A stretch of DNA of 64,000 nt, from the NCBI GenBank assembly GCA_002886105.1, contig CP025776.1:3968001-4032000 (forward strand), read 5' to 3'. The notes under the pieces are model-generated. The model did no database searches. It saw only the letters and a program-made list of their open reading frames with translations, and was not told the origin of the DNA. Position numbers and translations under genes: made by a program. Origin of the DNA: Enterobacter sp. EA-1 (GTDB lineage: Bacteria; Pseudomonadota; Gammaproteobacteria; Enterobacterales; Enterobacteriaceae). This document shows, piece by piece, positions 47,887 to 57,627 of this stretch. Position 1 is the stretch's first letter. Each line of letters opens with the position of its first letter.

Positions 47887-49047
47887 TTGAAACGTTGTTT
47901 GCTTTTTTCTGCGATGCTGTGCGCACTCAGCCTGACCACCGCCCGGGCGGCGCAACACTCTCCTGACCCGGTTTTTGCTTCGGATATCGTCGACCGCTAC
48001 GCCAATCATATTTACTTTGGCAGTGGCGCGACAGGAATGGCGATCGTCGTGATTGACGGTAATCAGCGCGTATTCAGAAGTTATGGCGAAACCCGACCGG
48101 GCAATAATGTACGTCCACAACTGGACTCCGGTGATTCGTATTGCCTCACTGTCGAAGCTGATGACCAGCGAGATGCTGGTGAAGTTGCTCGATCAGGGTA
48201 CCGTGCGTCTGGATGATCCCTTAAGCAGAATATGCGCCGCCGGGCGCACGCGTCCCGACGTATCAGGGGACACCCATCACGCTGGTGAATCTCGCCACGC
48301 ACACCAGCGCCCTGCCCCGCGAACAACCGGGCGGCGCGGCGCACCGCGATGTGTTTGTCTGGCCAACGCGTGAACAGCGCTGGAACTGGCTCTCAACCGC
48401 CGCGCTAAAATTTGCGCCCGGCACGCAGGCCGCCTACTCCAACCTCGGCGTTCGATCTGCTGGCCGATGCGCTGGCAAAAGCGGCGGGAAAACCGTATCC
48501 CCAACTGTTTGAAGATCAGATCACGCGCCCGCTGGGCATGAAAGACACCACCTTTACCCCTCGCCGGATCAGTGCAAGCGCCTGATGGTGGCCGAGAAAG
48601 GCGCCAGCCCCTGTAATAACACGCTGGCGGCAGTCGGCAGCGGCGGCGTTTACTCCACGCCCGGCGACATGATGCGCTGGATGCAACAGTTCCTCTCGTC
48701 GGATTTCTACTCCCGCAACAACCAGCCGACCGTATGCAGACGCTGATTTACCCGCGTAATCAGTTAACGAAAGTGATCGGGATGGACGTCCCCGGTAAAG
48801 CGGACGCACTGGGTCTGGGCTGGGTGTATATGGGGCCGAAAGAGGGGCACTCGGCATCATTCAGAAAACCGGTGGCGGCGGCGGATTTATCACCTATATG
48901 GCCATGGTGCCGCAGCATAACGTCGGGGTGTTTGTGGTGATCACCCGCTCGCCGCTGACGCGCTTTACCGCGATGAGTGACGGCGTCAACGACCCTCGGG
49001 TTAGCGAGCTGAGCAACAACAAGCCGCAAGTGGTTCCCGCCTCCTGA
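47887..49047 (+). CDS. ampH: Penicillin-binding protein AmpH
   Basis: Periplasmic class C-type PBP with DD-carboxypeptidase/endopeptidase activity. TTG start gives (M)KRCLLFSAMLCALSLTTARA, a signal peptide. The active Ser-x-x-Lys is in RIASLSKLM; the second motif Tyr-x-Asn is in AAYSNL; QKTGGGGGF near the end is the KTG box. About 386 aa ending VVPAS. Breaks at about 48130, 48225, 48245, 48443-48448 (CCTCGG for CCTGG), 48560, 48725 and 48858. The ATG at 47874 is out of frame with TTG as written. Confidence 0.94.
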
Positions 49048-49053
49048 TGCAAT

Positions 49054-49092
49054 AACCGGGGCAGGCGGCAGTCGCCTTGGCCCCGGTTTTTA
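49054..49092 (+). terminator. Terminator of ampH
   Basis: Long stem AACCGGGGC / GCCCCGGTT enclosing AGGCG-GCAGT-CGCCT, then TTTTT. Confidence 0.85.
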
Positions 49093-49168
49093 ACAGCGAT
49101 TTTGGTAAAACAGCGCCTCCCTTTTCAGTTACAATGGCGTCATCTGTTCCACAAATATCAGGCATACC

Positions 49169-50141
49169 ATGACCGATTTAATCACTCGCCCTCGCCGCCT
49201 GCGCCAGTCCCCGCGCTGCGCGCTATGTTTGAAGAGACAACACTGAGCAAAAACGACCCTCGGGTGTTGCCGATCTTTGTTGAAGAAGAGCTGGACGACT
49301 ACAAAGCCATTGAGGCCATGCCGGTGCGTCATGCGCATTCCGGAAAAATACCTCGCCCGTGAAATCGAACGCATTGCCAAAGTGGGCATCCGTTCGGTAA
49401 TGACTTTCGGTATTTCTCATCATACCGACGAGACAGGCAGCGATACCGGCAGGAAAACGGTCGCGCGTATGTCGCGCATCTGCAAAGAGACCGTGCCGGA
49501 GATGATTGTGATGTCCGACACCTGTTTTTGCGAATACACCTCGCACGGTCACTGCGGTGTACTGTGCGACCACGGCGTGGATAACGACGCCACCCTGCTC
49601 AACCTCGGGCAAACAAGCCGTGGTTGCCGCCGCCGCTGGCGCAGACTTCATCGCGCCATCCGCCGCCATGGACGGTCAGGTAAAAGCCATTCGCCGCGCT
49701 GGACGCGGCAGGCTTTACCGACACGGCCATCATGTCTTATTCAACCAAGTTCGCCTCGTCGTTCTACGGCCCGTTCCGTGAAGCGGCAGGCACGGCGCTG
49801 AAAGGCGATCGCAAAACCTACCAGATGAACCCGATGAACCGCCGCGAAGCAATTCGCGAGTCGCTGATCGACGAAGCCGAAGGCGCAGACTGTCTGATGG
49901 TCAAACCGGCGGGCGCGTACCTCGACATTCTGCGTGACGTTCGCGAGCGCACCGGGCTGCCGCTGGGCGCTTATCAGGTGAGCGGCGAGTACGCGATGAT
50001 CAATTCGCCGCGCTGGCGGGCGCCATCGACGAAGATAAAGTGGTGCTGGAAAGCCTGGGCGCCATCAAACGCGCAGGCGCGGATCTGATCTTCAGCTACT
50101 TCGCCCTCGACCTCGCCGAACGCGGTATCCTCTGGAGTTAA
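49169..50141 (+). CDS. hemB: Delta-aminolevulinic acid dehydratase (porphobilinogen synthase)
   Basis: Condenses two aminolevulinates to porphobilinogen for haem. It starts [34 protein letters not shown], the zinc cysteines in [14 protein letters not shown], and the Schiff-base lysines in [19 protein letters not shown] and [12 protein letters not shown] are visible. It ends RGILWS. About 324 aa. Breaks at about 49215, 49335, 49603-49608 (CCTCGG for CCTGG), 49700 and 50015. Close to ampH, as in E. coli. Confidence 0.95.
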
Positions 50142-50152
50142 CCCTACCTTCC

Positions 50153-50175
50153 GCCCTCTCCCACCGGGAGAGGGC
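50153..50175. repeat. Palindromic GCCCTCTCCC repeat after hemB
   Basis: Perfect 10-bp stem GCCCTCTCCC-ACC-GGGAGAGGGC, likely acting as a transcript end. No T-run follows. Confidence 0.6.
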
Positions 50176-50282
50176 ACATGTGACAAAACATGCCATTTTG
50201 TATTGTCATATGTTCATTGTAATGAAACGTAAACGTCATCTTCTGCCTTTACTGTCTTCGCAAGACGGGAGGAGAAGCCACC

Positions 50283-52002
50283 ATGTTTAGTCTCGACAAT
50301 GTACTCGACGACCTCTGGCCACAGGCCAGACCCGCACCGGCAAAAGAATCTGCTCAGACGCCTGCTTTATGAACGCGAGTTCCAGCAATTTGCCGAACGC
50401 CATCCCCACCTGAAAGGGCTGGATATGGTGGAGCAAGTGCTTGAACACCTGCAGATCCGCTGCACGGTTCCCGCTCACGATCTTGAACAGATCCCCCGAA
50501 CACGGCCCCTTAGTGATTATCGCCAACCACCCCACCGGTACGCTCGATGGGCTGGCGCTGATGTATGCCGTTTCTCGCGTTCGCCGCGATGTCAAAGTGG
50601 TCACCAACCGCATGCTGACTCACACCCGGAGCCGCTCAGTTCACTGTTTATTCCGGTGGATAATATGGGCGGACGCACGCGTAAATCGTCGCTGCAACAG
50701 ATGGAAAACCATCTGCAACGAGGCGGCGTGCTGATTTTCTTTCCGGCGGGAGAAGTCTCACGTGTAACGCGTAAAGGTATCCGCGATAAAAGCTGGCATA
50801 CCGGCTTTATTAAACTGGCGAATAAATTCCGCGCACCGCTGCTACCGGCACCGGATCGATGCCCGTAACAGCGCGCTGTTCTACGCAAGCGCAATGGTTT
50901 CGGACACGCTACCGCTGTTGCTGCTGATGCAGCAGATGTTTCGCCGCCGCAACAGCAACCTGCCGATCAAAATCGGTCAGCGCATTCCACCGGAATAGCT
51001 GGCATACGCCGCAACTCTCCTCGCGGGAACTGGCCGATAAGTGTCGCAAGCATGTCCTGCGTTTGGGCAAGGGATTGCCCGGCCCCTTCAAAACCGAGTG
51101 CGCCATTGCGCGCCCGGAAGAGCGGATCACGCTGCGCCGCGAACTCAACAACGCCGAGTGCCTTGGCCACACGGCGGATGGCAAACTATCTACCTCTGGC
51201 AGCGCAAGGGGGCAGGAAGATGCGCCGTTGCTGCGTGAGCTGGGACGGCTACGGAAATTGCTTTTCGCGCGGTGGGCGAAGGCAGCGGTAAACGTCGCGA
51301 TACGGATAAATATGACGACGATTACCTGCACCTGATCCTCTGGGATGAGAACGATCTGGAAATCGTCGGCGCGTATCGCTTTATGCCTACCGCACAGCAG
51401 GTCGAAGCCCGCGGCATAGAAGGGCTTTATAGCCACAGTCTGTTCCACTATGACGATCGGATGGCGGACGTGCTGCGCAACGGCATTGAACTGGGACGCA
51501 GCTTTATTCAGCCGCGCTACTGGGGACGTCGTGGTCTGGATTATCTGTGGTCGGGAATTGGCGCGTACCGGCGCGGTATCCGCAATACCGCTACTTGTTT
51601 GGCCCGGTGTCGATTTCTGGCGGTATGCCGCCTGCGGCAAGGGATCTGCTGGTCGCATTCTACCGTTTGTGGTTCCCGGCAACTCGGCCACTGGCCGCGT
51701 CACGTCGCCCGTGGCCTGCCACCATGCCGGACGTACTGGCGCAGTTTACCGGTGAGGATTACACCGAAGATCTGACGCGTCTGAAGTCGCTGCTGGGCAA
51801 TCTGGGCTGCGGTATTCCGCCGCTGTATAAACAGTATTCCGAGCTGTGTGAAACGGGGGGCGTGCAGTTTATTGATTTTGGCTGCGATCCGGAATTCAAC
51901 AACTGTGTCGATGGTCTGGTATTGGTGGATTTAACCTACCTGAAAGCCAACCGCTACGAACGTTATATTGCCGCACATCTGCCCGAGCAGAAAGCCAGTT
52001 AG
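50283..52002 (+). CDS. olsF: OlsF-like bifunctional acyltransferase (ornithine lipid synthesis)
   Basis: About 573 aa with two domains. Residues 1-270: PlsC/OlsA-type O-acyltransferase with the H-x4-D motif in IANHPTGTLDG, VVTNRMLTH, LFIPVDNMGGRTRKSS and LIFFPAGEVSR. Residues 300-573: GNAT-like/OlsB-type N-acyltransferase, with LILWDENDLEIVGAYRF, GLYSHSLFHYDDRM, ELGRSFIQPRYWGRRGLDYLW and FGPVSISGGMPPAAR. This order is that of OlsF of Serratia and Flavobacterium, which acylates ornithine and then the lyso-lipid. Other proteins of this layout are annotated 'hemolysin-like'. Breaks at about 50325, 50500, 50625, 50855, 51000, 51195, 51275 and 51570. Single-gene unit. Confidence 0.75.
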
Positions 52003-52016
52003 CTCCCTCGTTCCTC

Positions 52017-52040
52017 TCCCTCTTCCTGCCGGAAGAGGGA
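52017..52040. repeat. Palindromic TCCCTCTTCC repeat after olsF
   Basis: Perfect stem TCCCTCTTCC-TGCC-GGAAGAGGGA, 14 bp past the olsF stop. Confidence 0.6.
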
Positions 52041-52615
52041 ATATTACCTATGCACCCGTGCGCAGATGCGCCCGTCGACTATTAAGTTGCGGATTATGCG
52101 TAAAAATGACATATAAAATAGGACGCCAGCCATTATTTCCTCCTTCGTTAAACATCCCCCGAAAATTGCGCTGAATTTTTGCTACAAACTAAAGTGCCGG
52201 ACAATTCCAGGTCAACCCATTCTCACGGATTACATTTAACATCAGGCTTGCGCCTGAATAATATGCGGAACACTTCACAAAAAATTATTAAATCAAACTA
52301 TAAAATCAACATGTTAAGTTAATGTGAAGCAATTCAATATTTTAAACTACAATAATATAATTAAAGCCTGCAATGAGAATAATAACTTAAGAATATTCGC
52401 ATTTAATTTGTCTTTATTAGCTACAAAATACCTTCACCTTGTAACAAGTCATTATTTTCCTAACCCAGCGGCAATAAATTTACGCTTAAGCAACACATCC
52501 TCAATTAGCGCAGACCTCACCATCGCAGGGCAGTGTCTGCACCAAAAACACGCCTGCAACCAGTGGCAGATCGGTTCGCCGCACGTAACCCTATGAATAA
52601 AAGGTTTCTATTTTC
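52041..52615 (+). other. AT-rich leader upstream of eat
   Basis: 575 bp, markedly AT-rich from about 52170 to 52500. A 90-codon open frame at 52324-52596 is Asn/Leu-rich, has no clear ribosome-binding site and resembles nothing I know, so I do not call it. The region may hold enhancer sites for the sigma-54 promoter that follows. Confidence 0.5.
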
Positions 52616-52631
52616 TGGCACTCCCTTTGCA
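52616..52631 (+). promoter_or_regulatory. Sigma-54 (RpoN) promoter of eat-eutBC
   Basis: TGGCACTCCCTTTGCA matches the -24/-12 consensus TGGCAC-N5-TTGCW at every fixed position with exact spacing, 39 bp before the eat ATG. Confidence 0.8.
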
Positions 52632-52670
52632 AACGCCACAACAAGATATTCAATGGCGAGGCAGTACATT

Positions 52671-54050
52671 ATGAGCACACAAACAACACTAAAAGAACAC
52701 TGGGCAGCTTCCGGCTGTGGGGGATCGCCGTCGGGCTGGTGATATCCGGGGAGTACTTTGGCTGGAGCTACGGCTGGTCGCAGGCAGGCACGCTGGGCTT
52801 TCTGATCGTCGCATTACTGATTGCAGCCATGTATTGCGCATTTATCTTCAGCTTTACCGAACTGACTACCGCGATCCGCACGCAGGCGGCCCTTTCGCTT
52901 ATGCCTATCGCGCTTTCGGGCCGACGGGCGGGTTTATTGCGGGATTTGCCACCCTGATTGAGTTCGTCTTTTGCCCCCACCGGCGATCGCCATGGCGATC
53001 GGGGCTTATCTGAATGTGCAGTTCCCGTCGCTCGATCCAAAATGGGTGGCCTGCGGGGCGTACATCATCTTTATGGCGCTGAATATCCTCGGCGTGGGGA
53101 TCGCCGCCACCTTCGAACTGATTGTCACTCTGCTGGCGATTTTCGAACTGCTGGTGTTTATGGGCGTGGTCGCCCCGGGCTTCCTCCTGGAGCAACTTCA
53201 CCGCCAACGGTTGGGCGGGCGCCGACAGCTTCAGCGGACTGGCGCTGCCGGGCATGTTCGCCGCGATCCCATTTGCTATCTGGTTTTTCCTTGCTATTGA
53301 AGGCGCGTCCATGGCGGCAGAGGAAGCCAAAGATCCGCAACGCACCATTCCGCGCGCGCTGGGCGGCGGTATTCTGACGCTGACCGTGCTGGCGGTAGGC
53401 GTGATGATGTTTGCCGGTGGCGTGGGCGACTGGCGTGCGCTGTCCAATATTAACGATCCGTTGCCGCAGGCGATGAAAGTGGTAGTCGGCAACAGCAGCG
53501 GCTGGCTGCACATGCTGGTATGGCTGGGCCTGTTCGGTCTGGTGGCCTCTTTCCACGGCATTATCATGGGCTATTCCCGCCAGATTTACTCGCTGGCGCG
53601 CGCGGGCTACCTGCCGGCAAGCCCTGGCGAATCTGAACCGCAAAACACGCACCCCGCATCTGGCCATCCTCGCCGGTGGCGTGGTCGGGATTGCGGCGAT
53701 TTTCTCTGACTCGTTAATCACCATCAGCGGGATGCCGCTGACCGCCTGCATTGTGACGATGTCGGTATTCGGGGCTATCGTTATGTATATCACCTCGATG
53801 GCGGCGCTGTTCAAACTACGCCGTAGCGAGCCGGAACTGGTGCGCCCGTTTAAAGCGCCGCTGTTCCCGTATGCGCCCGCATTCGCCTTAGGTATGGCGG
53901 TGCTCTGCACGGTGGCGATGGTCTGGTACAACACCCTGCTGGCGCTGATCTTCGCCATTATGATGCTCGGCGGTTATATGTGGTTCCGTAAAACGGCACA
54001 CGCCCGCGAACGCGCCAGCACTGGATCCGCAACTGCGCGCAATTTCCTGA
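52671..54050 (+). CDS. eat: Ethanolamine permease (APC family, Eat)
   Basis: About 460 aa, 12 helices. It starts MSTQTTLKEHWA; RLWGIAVGLVISGEYFGWSYGW, ELTTAIPHAGGPFAYAYRAFGPTGGFIAGFATLIEFVFAPPAIAMAIGAYLN, AIEGASMAAEEAKDPQRTIPRA and FGLVASFHGIIMGYSRQIYSLARAGYLP are characteristic of ethanolamine permeases of the eat type. Breaks at about 52708, 52890, 52972, 53183-53188, 53625 and 54022, several on CCTGG. It precedes eutB by 9 bp, with GAGGAG as ribosome-binding site. Imports ethanolamine for cytoplasmic EutBC. Confidence 0.88.
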
Positions 54051-54059
54051 GGAGTATCA

Positions 54060-55447
54060 ATGTATAAAACCACTCTGGCGCACCGTACCTACCGGTTCGC
54101 CAGCCTCAAAGAACTGATGGCAAAAGCCTCCCCGGCGCGATCCGGGGATGTGCTGGCCGGGGTGGCGGCGCAGTCGGCGGAAGAGCGAATGGCGGCAAAA
54201 ATCGCCCTCGCGGATGTGCCGCTGCGCGATATCCTCGCCACCCCGTTAATTCCTTATGAAACGGATGAGGTCACGCGCCTTATTCTCGACACCCACGACA
54301 GCGCCGCTTTCGCGCTGATTGCCCACCTGACGGTGGGGGACTTTCGCGACTGGCTGCTGGCGGACAGCACCGACACGGCCATGTTGAGCCATGTTGCCCG
54401 TGCGATCACCCCGGAAATTGCCGCCGCCGTCAGCAAACTGATGCGCAACCGGATTTGATCCTCGCTGCCAGCAAATGCAGCGTGATTACCCGCTTTCGTA
54501 ATACCATCGGCCTGCCGGGTCATCTCAGCGTGCGCTTGCAGCCCAACCACCCGACCGATGACCTGAAAGGTATTGCCGCCAGCATGCTCGATGGGTTGCT
54601 GTACGGCGCGGGGGACGCTGTGGTCGGCATTAACCCCGCCAGCGACAGCCTGCCAGTCCTGGAAAAGCTCAATCATATGATGGCGGACATTATTGACCGC
54701 TTCGATATTCCCACACAGTCGTGCGTACTGACCCATGTCACCAACACCGTGCAGTTGATCGAACGCGGCGCGCCGGTGGATCTGGTGTTCCAGTCGGTGG
54801 CGGGCAGCGAAGCGGCGAACAGCGGCTTTGGCATCAATCTCGCCCTGTTGCAGGAGGCGCACGAAGCGGCGTTAAGCCTGAAACGCGGCACGCTGGGCAA
54901 CAACGTCATGTACTTTGAAACCGGCCGGGGCAGTTGCCTCTCCGCCAATGCCCATCACGGCGTCGATCAGCAGACCTGCGAGGCGCGCGCCTACGCCGTC
55001 GCCCGGCATTTTAACCCGTTGCTGGTGAACACCGTGGTCGGCTTTATTGGCCCGGAATATCTCTACGACGGCAAACAGATCATCCGCGCCGGACTGGAAG
55101 ACCACTTCTGCGGCAAACTGATGGGGCTGCCGATTGGCTGCGATGTCTGCTATACCAACCATGCCGAAGCGGATCAGGACGACATGGACACCCTGCTGAC
55201 GCTGCTGTGCACTGCCGGGCTGACCTTCCTGATTGGCGTGCCGGGCGCGGATGACATCATGCTCAATTACCAGAGTACCTCATTTCACGATGCACTCTAC
55301 GCCCGCCGCCTGCTGGGGCTTAAACACGCGCCCGAGTTCGCCGCATGGCTTACCCGCATGCAGATTATCGACACCCACGGGCAGCTACGCCTGACCGGTG
55401 CGAACCACCCGCTGCTGGCTGCGTTGCCGCAAGGAGCACCTGTATGA
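54060..55447 (+). CDS. eutB: Ethanolamine ammonia-lyase heavy chain
   Basis: Adenosylcobalamin-dependent lyase subunit that binds ethanolamine and gives acetaldehyde and ammonia. It starts MYKTTLAHRTYRFASLKELMAKASPARSGD; VGINPASDSLPVLEKLN, THVTNTVQLIERGAPVDLVFQSVAGSEAANSGFGI, YFETGRGSCLSANAHHGVDQQT, GCDVCYTNHAEADQDDMD and PGADDIMLNYQSTSFHD all match EutB. About 462 aa. One break at about 54448 is CCGG for CCAGG (MRNQDLI). Its stop overlaps the eutC start (ATGA). Confidence 0.95.
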
Positions 55448-56215
55448 ACGGTCCCGATGCGGACACTGTTGCGCGAGTTCACCGATGCGCGTATCGCGCT
55501 TGGCCGCAGCGGCGCCAGTTTGCCCACGCGCGAAGTGCTTAACTTCGGTCTGGCCCATGCACAGGCCCGCGATGCCATTCACCAACCGTTCGACAGCGAA
55601 ACGCTGGCGCGCCAGTTACATGAACTGGGGTTGAACACGCTGGAAGCGCACAGCGCCGCGCCGGACAGACACACCTATCTCAACCGCCCGGACTGGGAAG
55701 AATGCTCAGCGACGAGAGCCGTCAGGCGGAGCGCCGCCCTCCTGCTCACGATCTGTTGCTGGTCATTGGCGACGGGTTGTCGTCACATGCGGTACACCGT
55801 CAGTCGGTGGGACTCATCAGCGCCCTGTTACCCTATTTACAGACGCTGGGAATCTCGCTTGGCCCGGTGGTGCTGGCGCACCAGTCACGCGTGGCGCTGG
55901 GCGATGACATCGGCGAAACGCTGGGCAGTAAAGCGGTTGCGATCCTGATTGGCGAGCGTCCGGGTTTATCCTCACCGGACAGCCTTGGCGTTTACCTGAC
56001 CACGGAAACCCGAGCGGCAGCGCATTGGAGTCCGAGCGCAACTGCATTTCAAACATTCGCCCGGAAGGGCTGGGCTACGACGCCGCCGCCTTTAAACTGG
56101 CGTGGTTGCTGGAGCAGGCTTTTTACGCCGCCTGACCGGCGTACGGCTGAAGGACGAAAGCGACAACCCCGCGCTGCATGGTCGGGTTACGCCACGTCTC
56201 CCCACTCACCACTGA
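55444..56215 (+). CDS. eutC: Ethanolamine ammonia-lyase light chain
   Basis: Partner of EutB; forms much of the B12-binding interface. It starts MNGPDA, then [117 protein letters not shown] and [14 protein letters not shown] complete the match. About 257 aa, a little shorter than the E. coli protein. Breaks at about 55465, 55700, 55730, 56010-56015 (ACCACGG for ACCTGG), 56045 and 56128. Confidence 0.92.
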
Positions 56216-56224
56216 CAAACCGGC

Positions 56225-56255
56225 AAAGCGCTTTTCACGAAGCGCTTTCTGTTTT
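56225..56255 (+). terminator. Terminator of eat-eutBC
   Basis: Stem AAAGCGCTT-TTCACG-AAGCGCTTT then CTGTTTT, 9 bp past the eutC stop. Confidence 0.8.
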
Positions 56256-56418
56256 CCCCCTGCGCACGCGCATCGTTAATAACCTTCTGACTCCATTAAC
56301 AGGGTATACCTCCGCACCGCTTCGCCTCTTTTTAACCCGAGGCCCACCAGCCGTTCCTTTTATAAATCAGCGGAATGTTACATCGCTAAAAATGGCATCA
56401 AAACAGGCTTATTATGAT

Positions 56419-56440
56419 AAATATGATTGCGATCACATTT
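56419..56440 (+). promoter_or_regulatory. CRP-like site upstream of the kinase-enolase operon
   Basis: AAATATGATTG-CGATCACATTT halves: differs from the ideal CRP site in one core base (TATGA for TGTGA) and at the central four bases. It lies about 160 bp before the first gene. Confidence 0.6.
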
Positions 56441-56531
56441 TAATTTTTAATTAAAATTCAATTAATTAACAACAATAAAACCGAATTTATGACAACCGTC
56501 ATCATAATGACAAACCCCGCCAATTGATCTT

Positions 56532-56551
56532 TAATGCACACGTGTGCATTA
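56532..56551 (+). promoter_or_regulatory. 20-bp perfect palindrome, candidate LacI-family operator
   Basis: TAATGCACACGTGTGCATTA, fully symmetric around a central CG, as in LacI/PurR-type operators. It is 40 bp before the kinase ATG and just past a TTGATC -35-like hexamer (56524-56529), so a bound repressor would block transcription. The candidate repressor is the LacI-family gene at 63049. Confidence 0.65.
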
Positions 56552-56591
56552 CTAATTGCATTCCTGAGCAACATTCATTGTGTGGTGACAC

Positions 56592-57627
56592 ATGGCAACG
56601 TGTTTTAACGATCTTTCACTCAACCCGAGGGATGCAATACGCGAGGTTCTGCAGAACATGGGGTTAATCACCCCGCAGGATCCGTTGCAGGTCACACCGC
56701 TCACCGGCGGCGTTTCCTCGACGATTTTAAAAATCAGCACGGGCGAGCGGCAATTTTGCCTGAAACAGGCGCTGCCAACGCTGAAAGTCGCCAAAGCGTG
56801 GCATGCGCCGCTGGAGCGGGTTTTCGCTGAAATCGACTGGATGAACACCGTCGCCGGGATTGCGCCGCAAGCGGTCGCGCATATTCAGGGGGTGGATCGC
56901 AGTGCCCTCTGTTTTGTGATGGATTATCTCCCCCGCCGGGCACTATGAAAACTGGAAAAACCGCTTACTGGCAGGCGATATTGACGTCGATTTTGCCGCC
57001 CGCATGGGCGATGTGTTGGGCGCTATCCACCAGCAAACGGCCAATAATACGGCGCTGGAAAAGCAGTTCGCCTACGACGACAACTTTTTTCGCTGCGTCT
57101 GGATCCCTACCTTGGGGAAACCGCCCGGGCTCATCCACGCCATGCCGATCGTATTCTCGCGATCCTTAATCGCACGCAGACCACCCACCGCGCACTGGTG
57201 CATGGCGATATCAGCCCCAAAAACATTCTCTGCGGTCCGGACGGCCCGGTGATCCTGGATGCGGAATGCGCCTGCTACGGCGATCCGGCATTCGATTTAG
57301 CCTTCTGCCTTAATCATTTCTTACTGAAAACAGTCATTGCGCCCAACAGCGCACAGCAAACACACCTGCTGGCGGCGTTTGAGGCGTTATACCGCGCTTA
57401 TCTTCGCCGGGTGGACTGGGAAGCGACCAGCGCCGTGGAAATGCGCGTGGCAACGCTGCTGCCCTGCTTACTGCTTGCCGAGGGGTCGACGGCAAATCCC
57501 CGGTGGAGTACTTCAACGATCAGCATGCGGCGTTCGTCCGCCGGGCTGGCTGCACCTTACTGGAACAGGCATTTATTCACCTGCACGCGATCCGAGGGCA
57601 TTCTGGAGAAAGGAGATTGGGTTATGA
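56592..57627 (+). CDS. APH-fold phosphotransferase (small-molecule kinase)
   Basis: About 345 aa. The protein-kinase-like fold is shown by [13 protein letters not shown] (nucleotide loop), the Lys in [12 protein letters not shown], the catalytic Brenner motif [13 protein letters not shown] and the metal site [28 protein letters not shown] lies near the end. The DAE[10 protein letters not shown] pattern recalls methylthioribose-kinase-like members of the family. It starts [16 protein letters not shown]. Breaks at 56935, 57085-57116, 57165, 57490 and 57594-57599. If the last is repaired to CCAGG, the frame runs straight into the enolase gene with no stop; 57627 is the TGA of another frame. Substrate unknown; first gene of the operon. 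Confidence 0.8.

Noticed and set aside
50203-50223. Pho box upstream of olsF
   Set aside because: Only one good heptamer; the second (TTGTAAT) is 14 rather than 11 bp away, so I keep it as a remark and not as a feature.
52041-52070. NtrC-type site (TGCACCCGTGCGCA) before eat
   Set aside because: Symmetry and spacing do not match the NtrC consensus and it is over 500 bp from the promoter.
52324-52596. 90-codon open frame in the AT-rich leader of eat
   Set aside because: Asn/Leu-rich, no ribosome-binding site, no recognisable family, and it overlaps likely regulatory DNA; AT-rich sequence yields such frames by chance.
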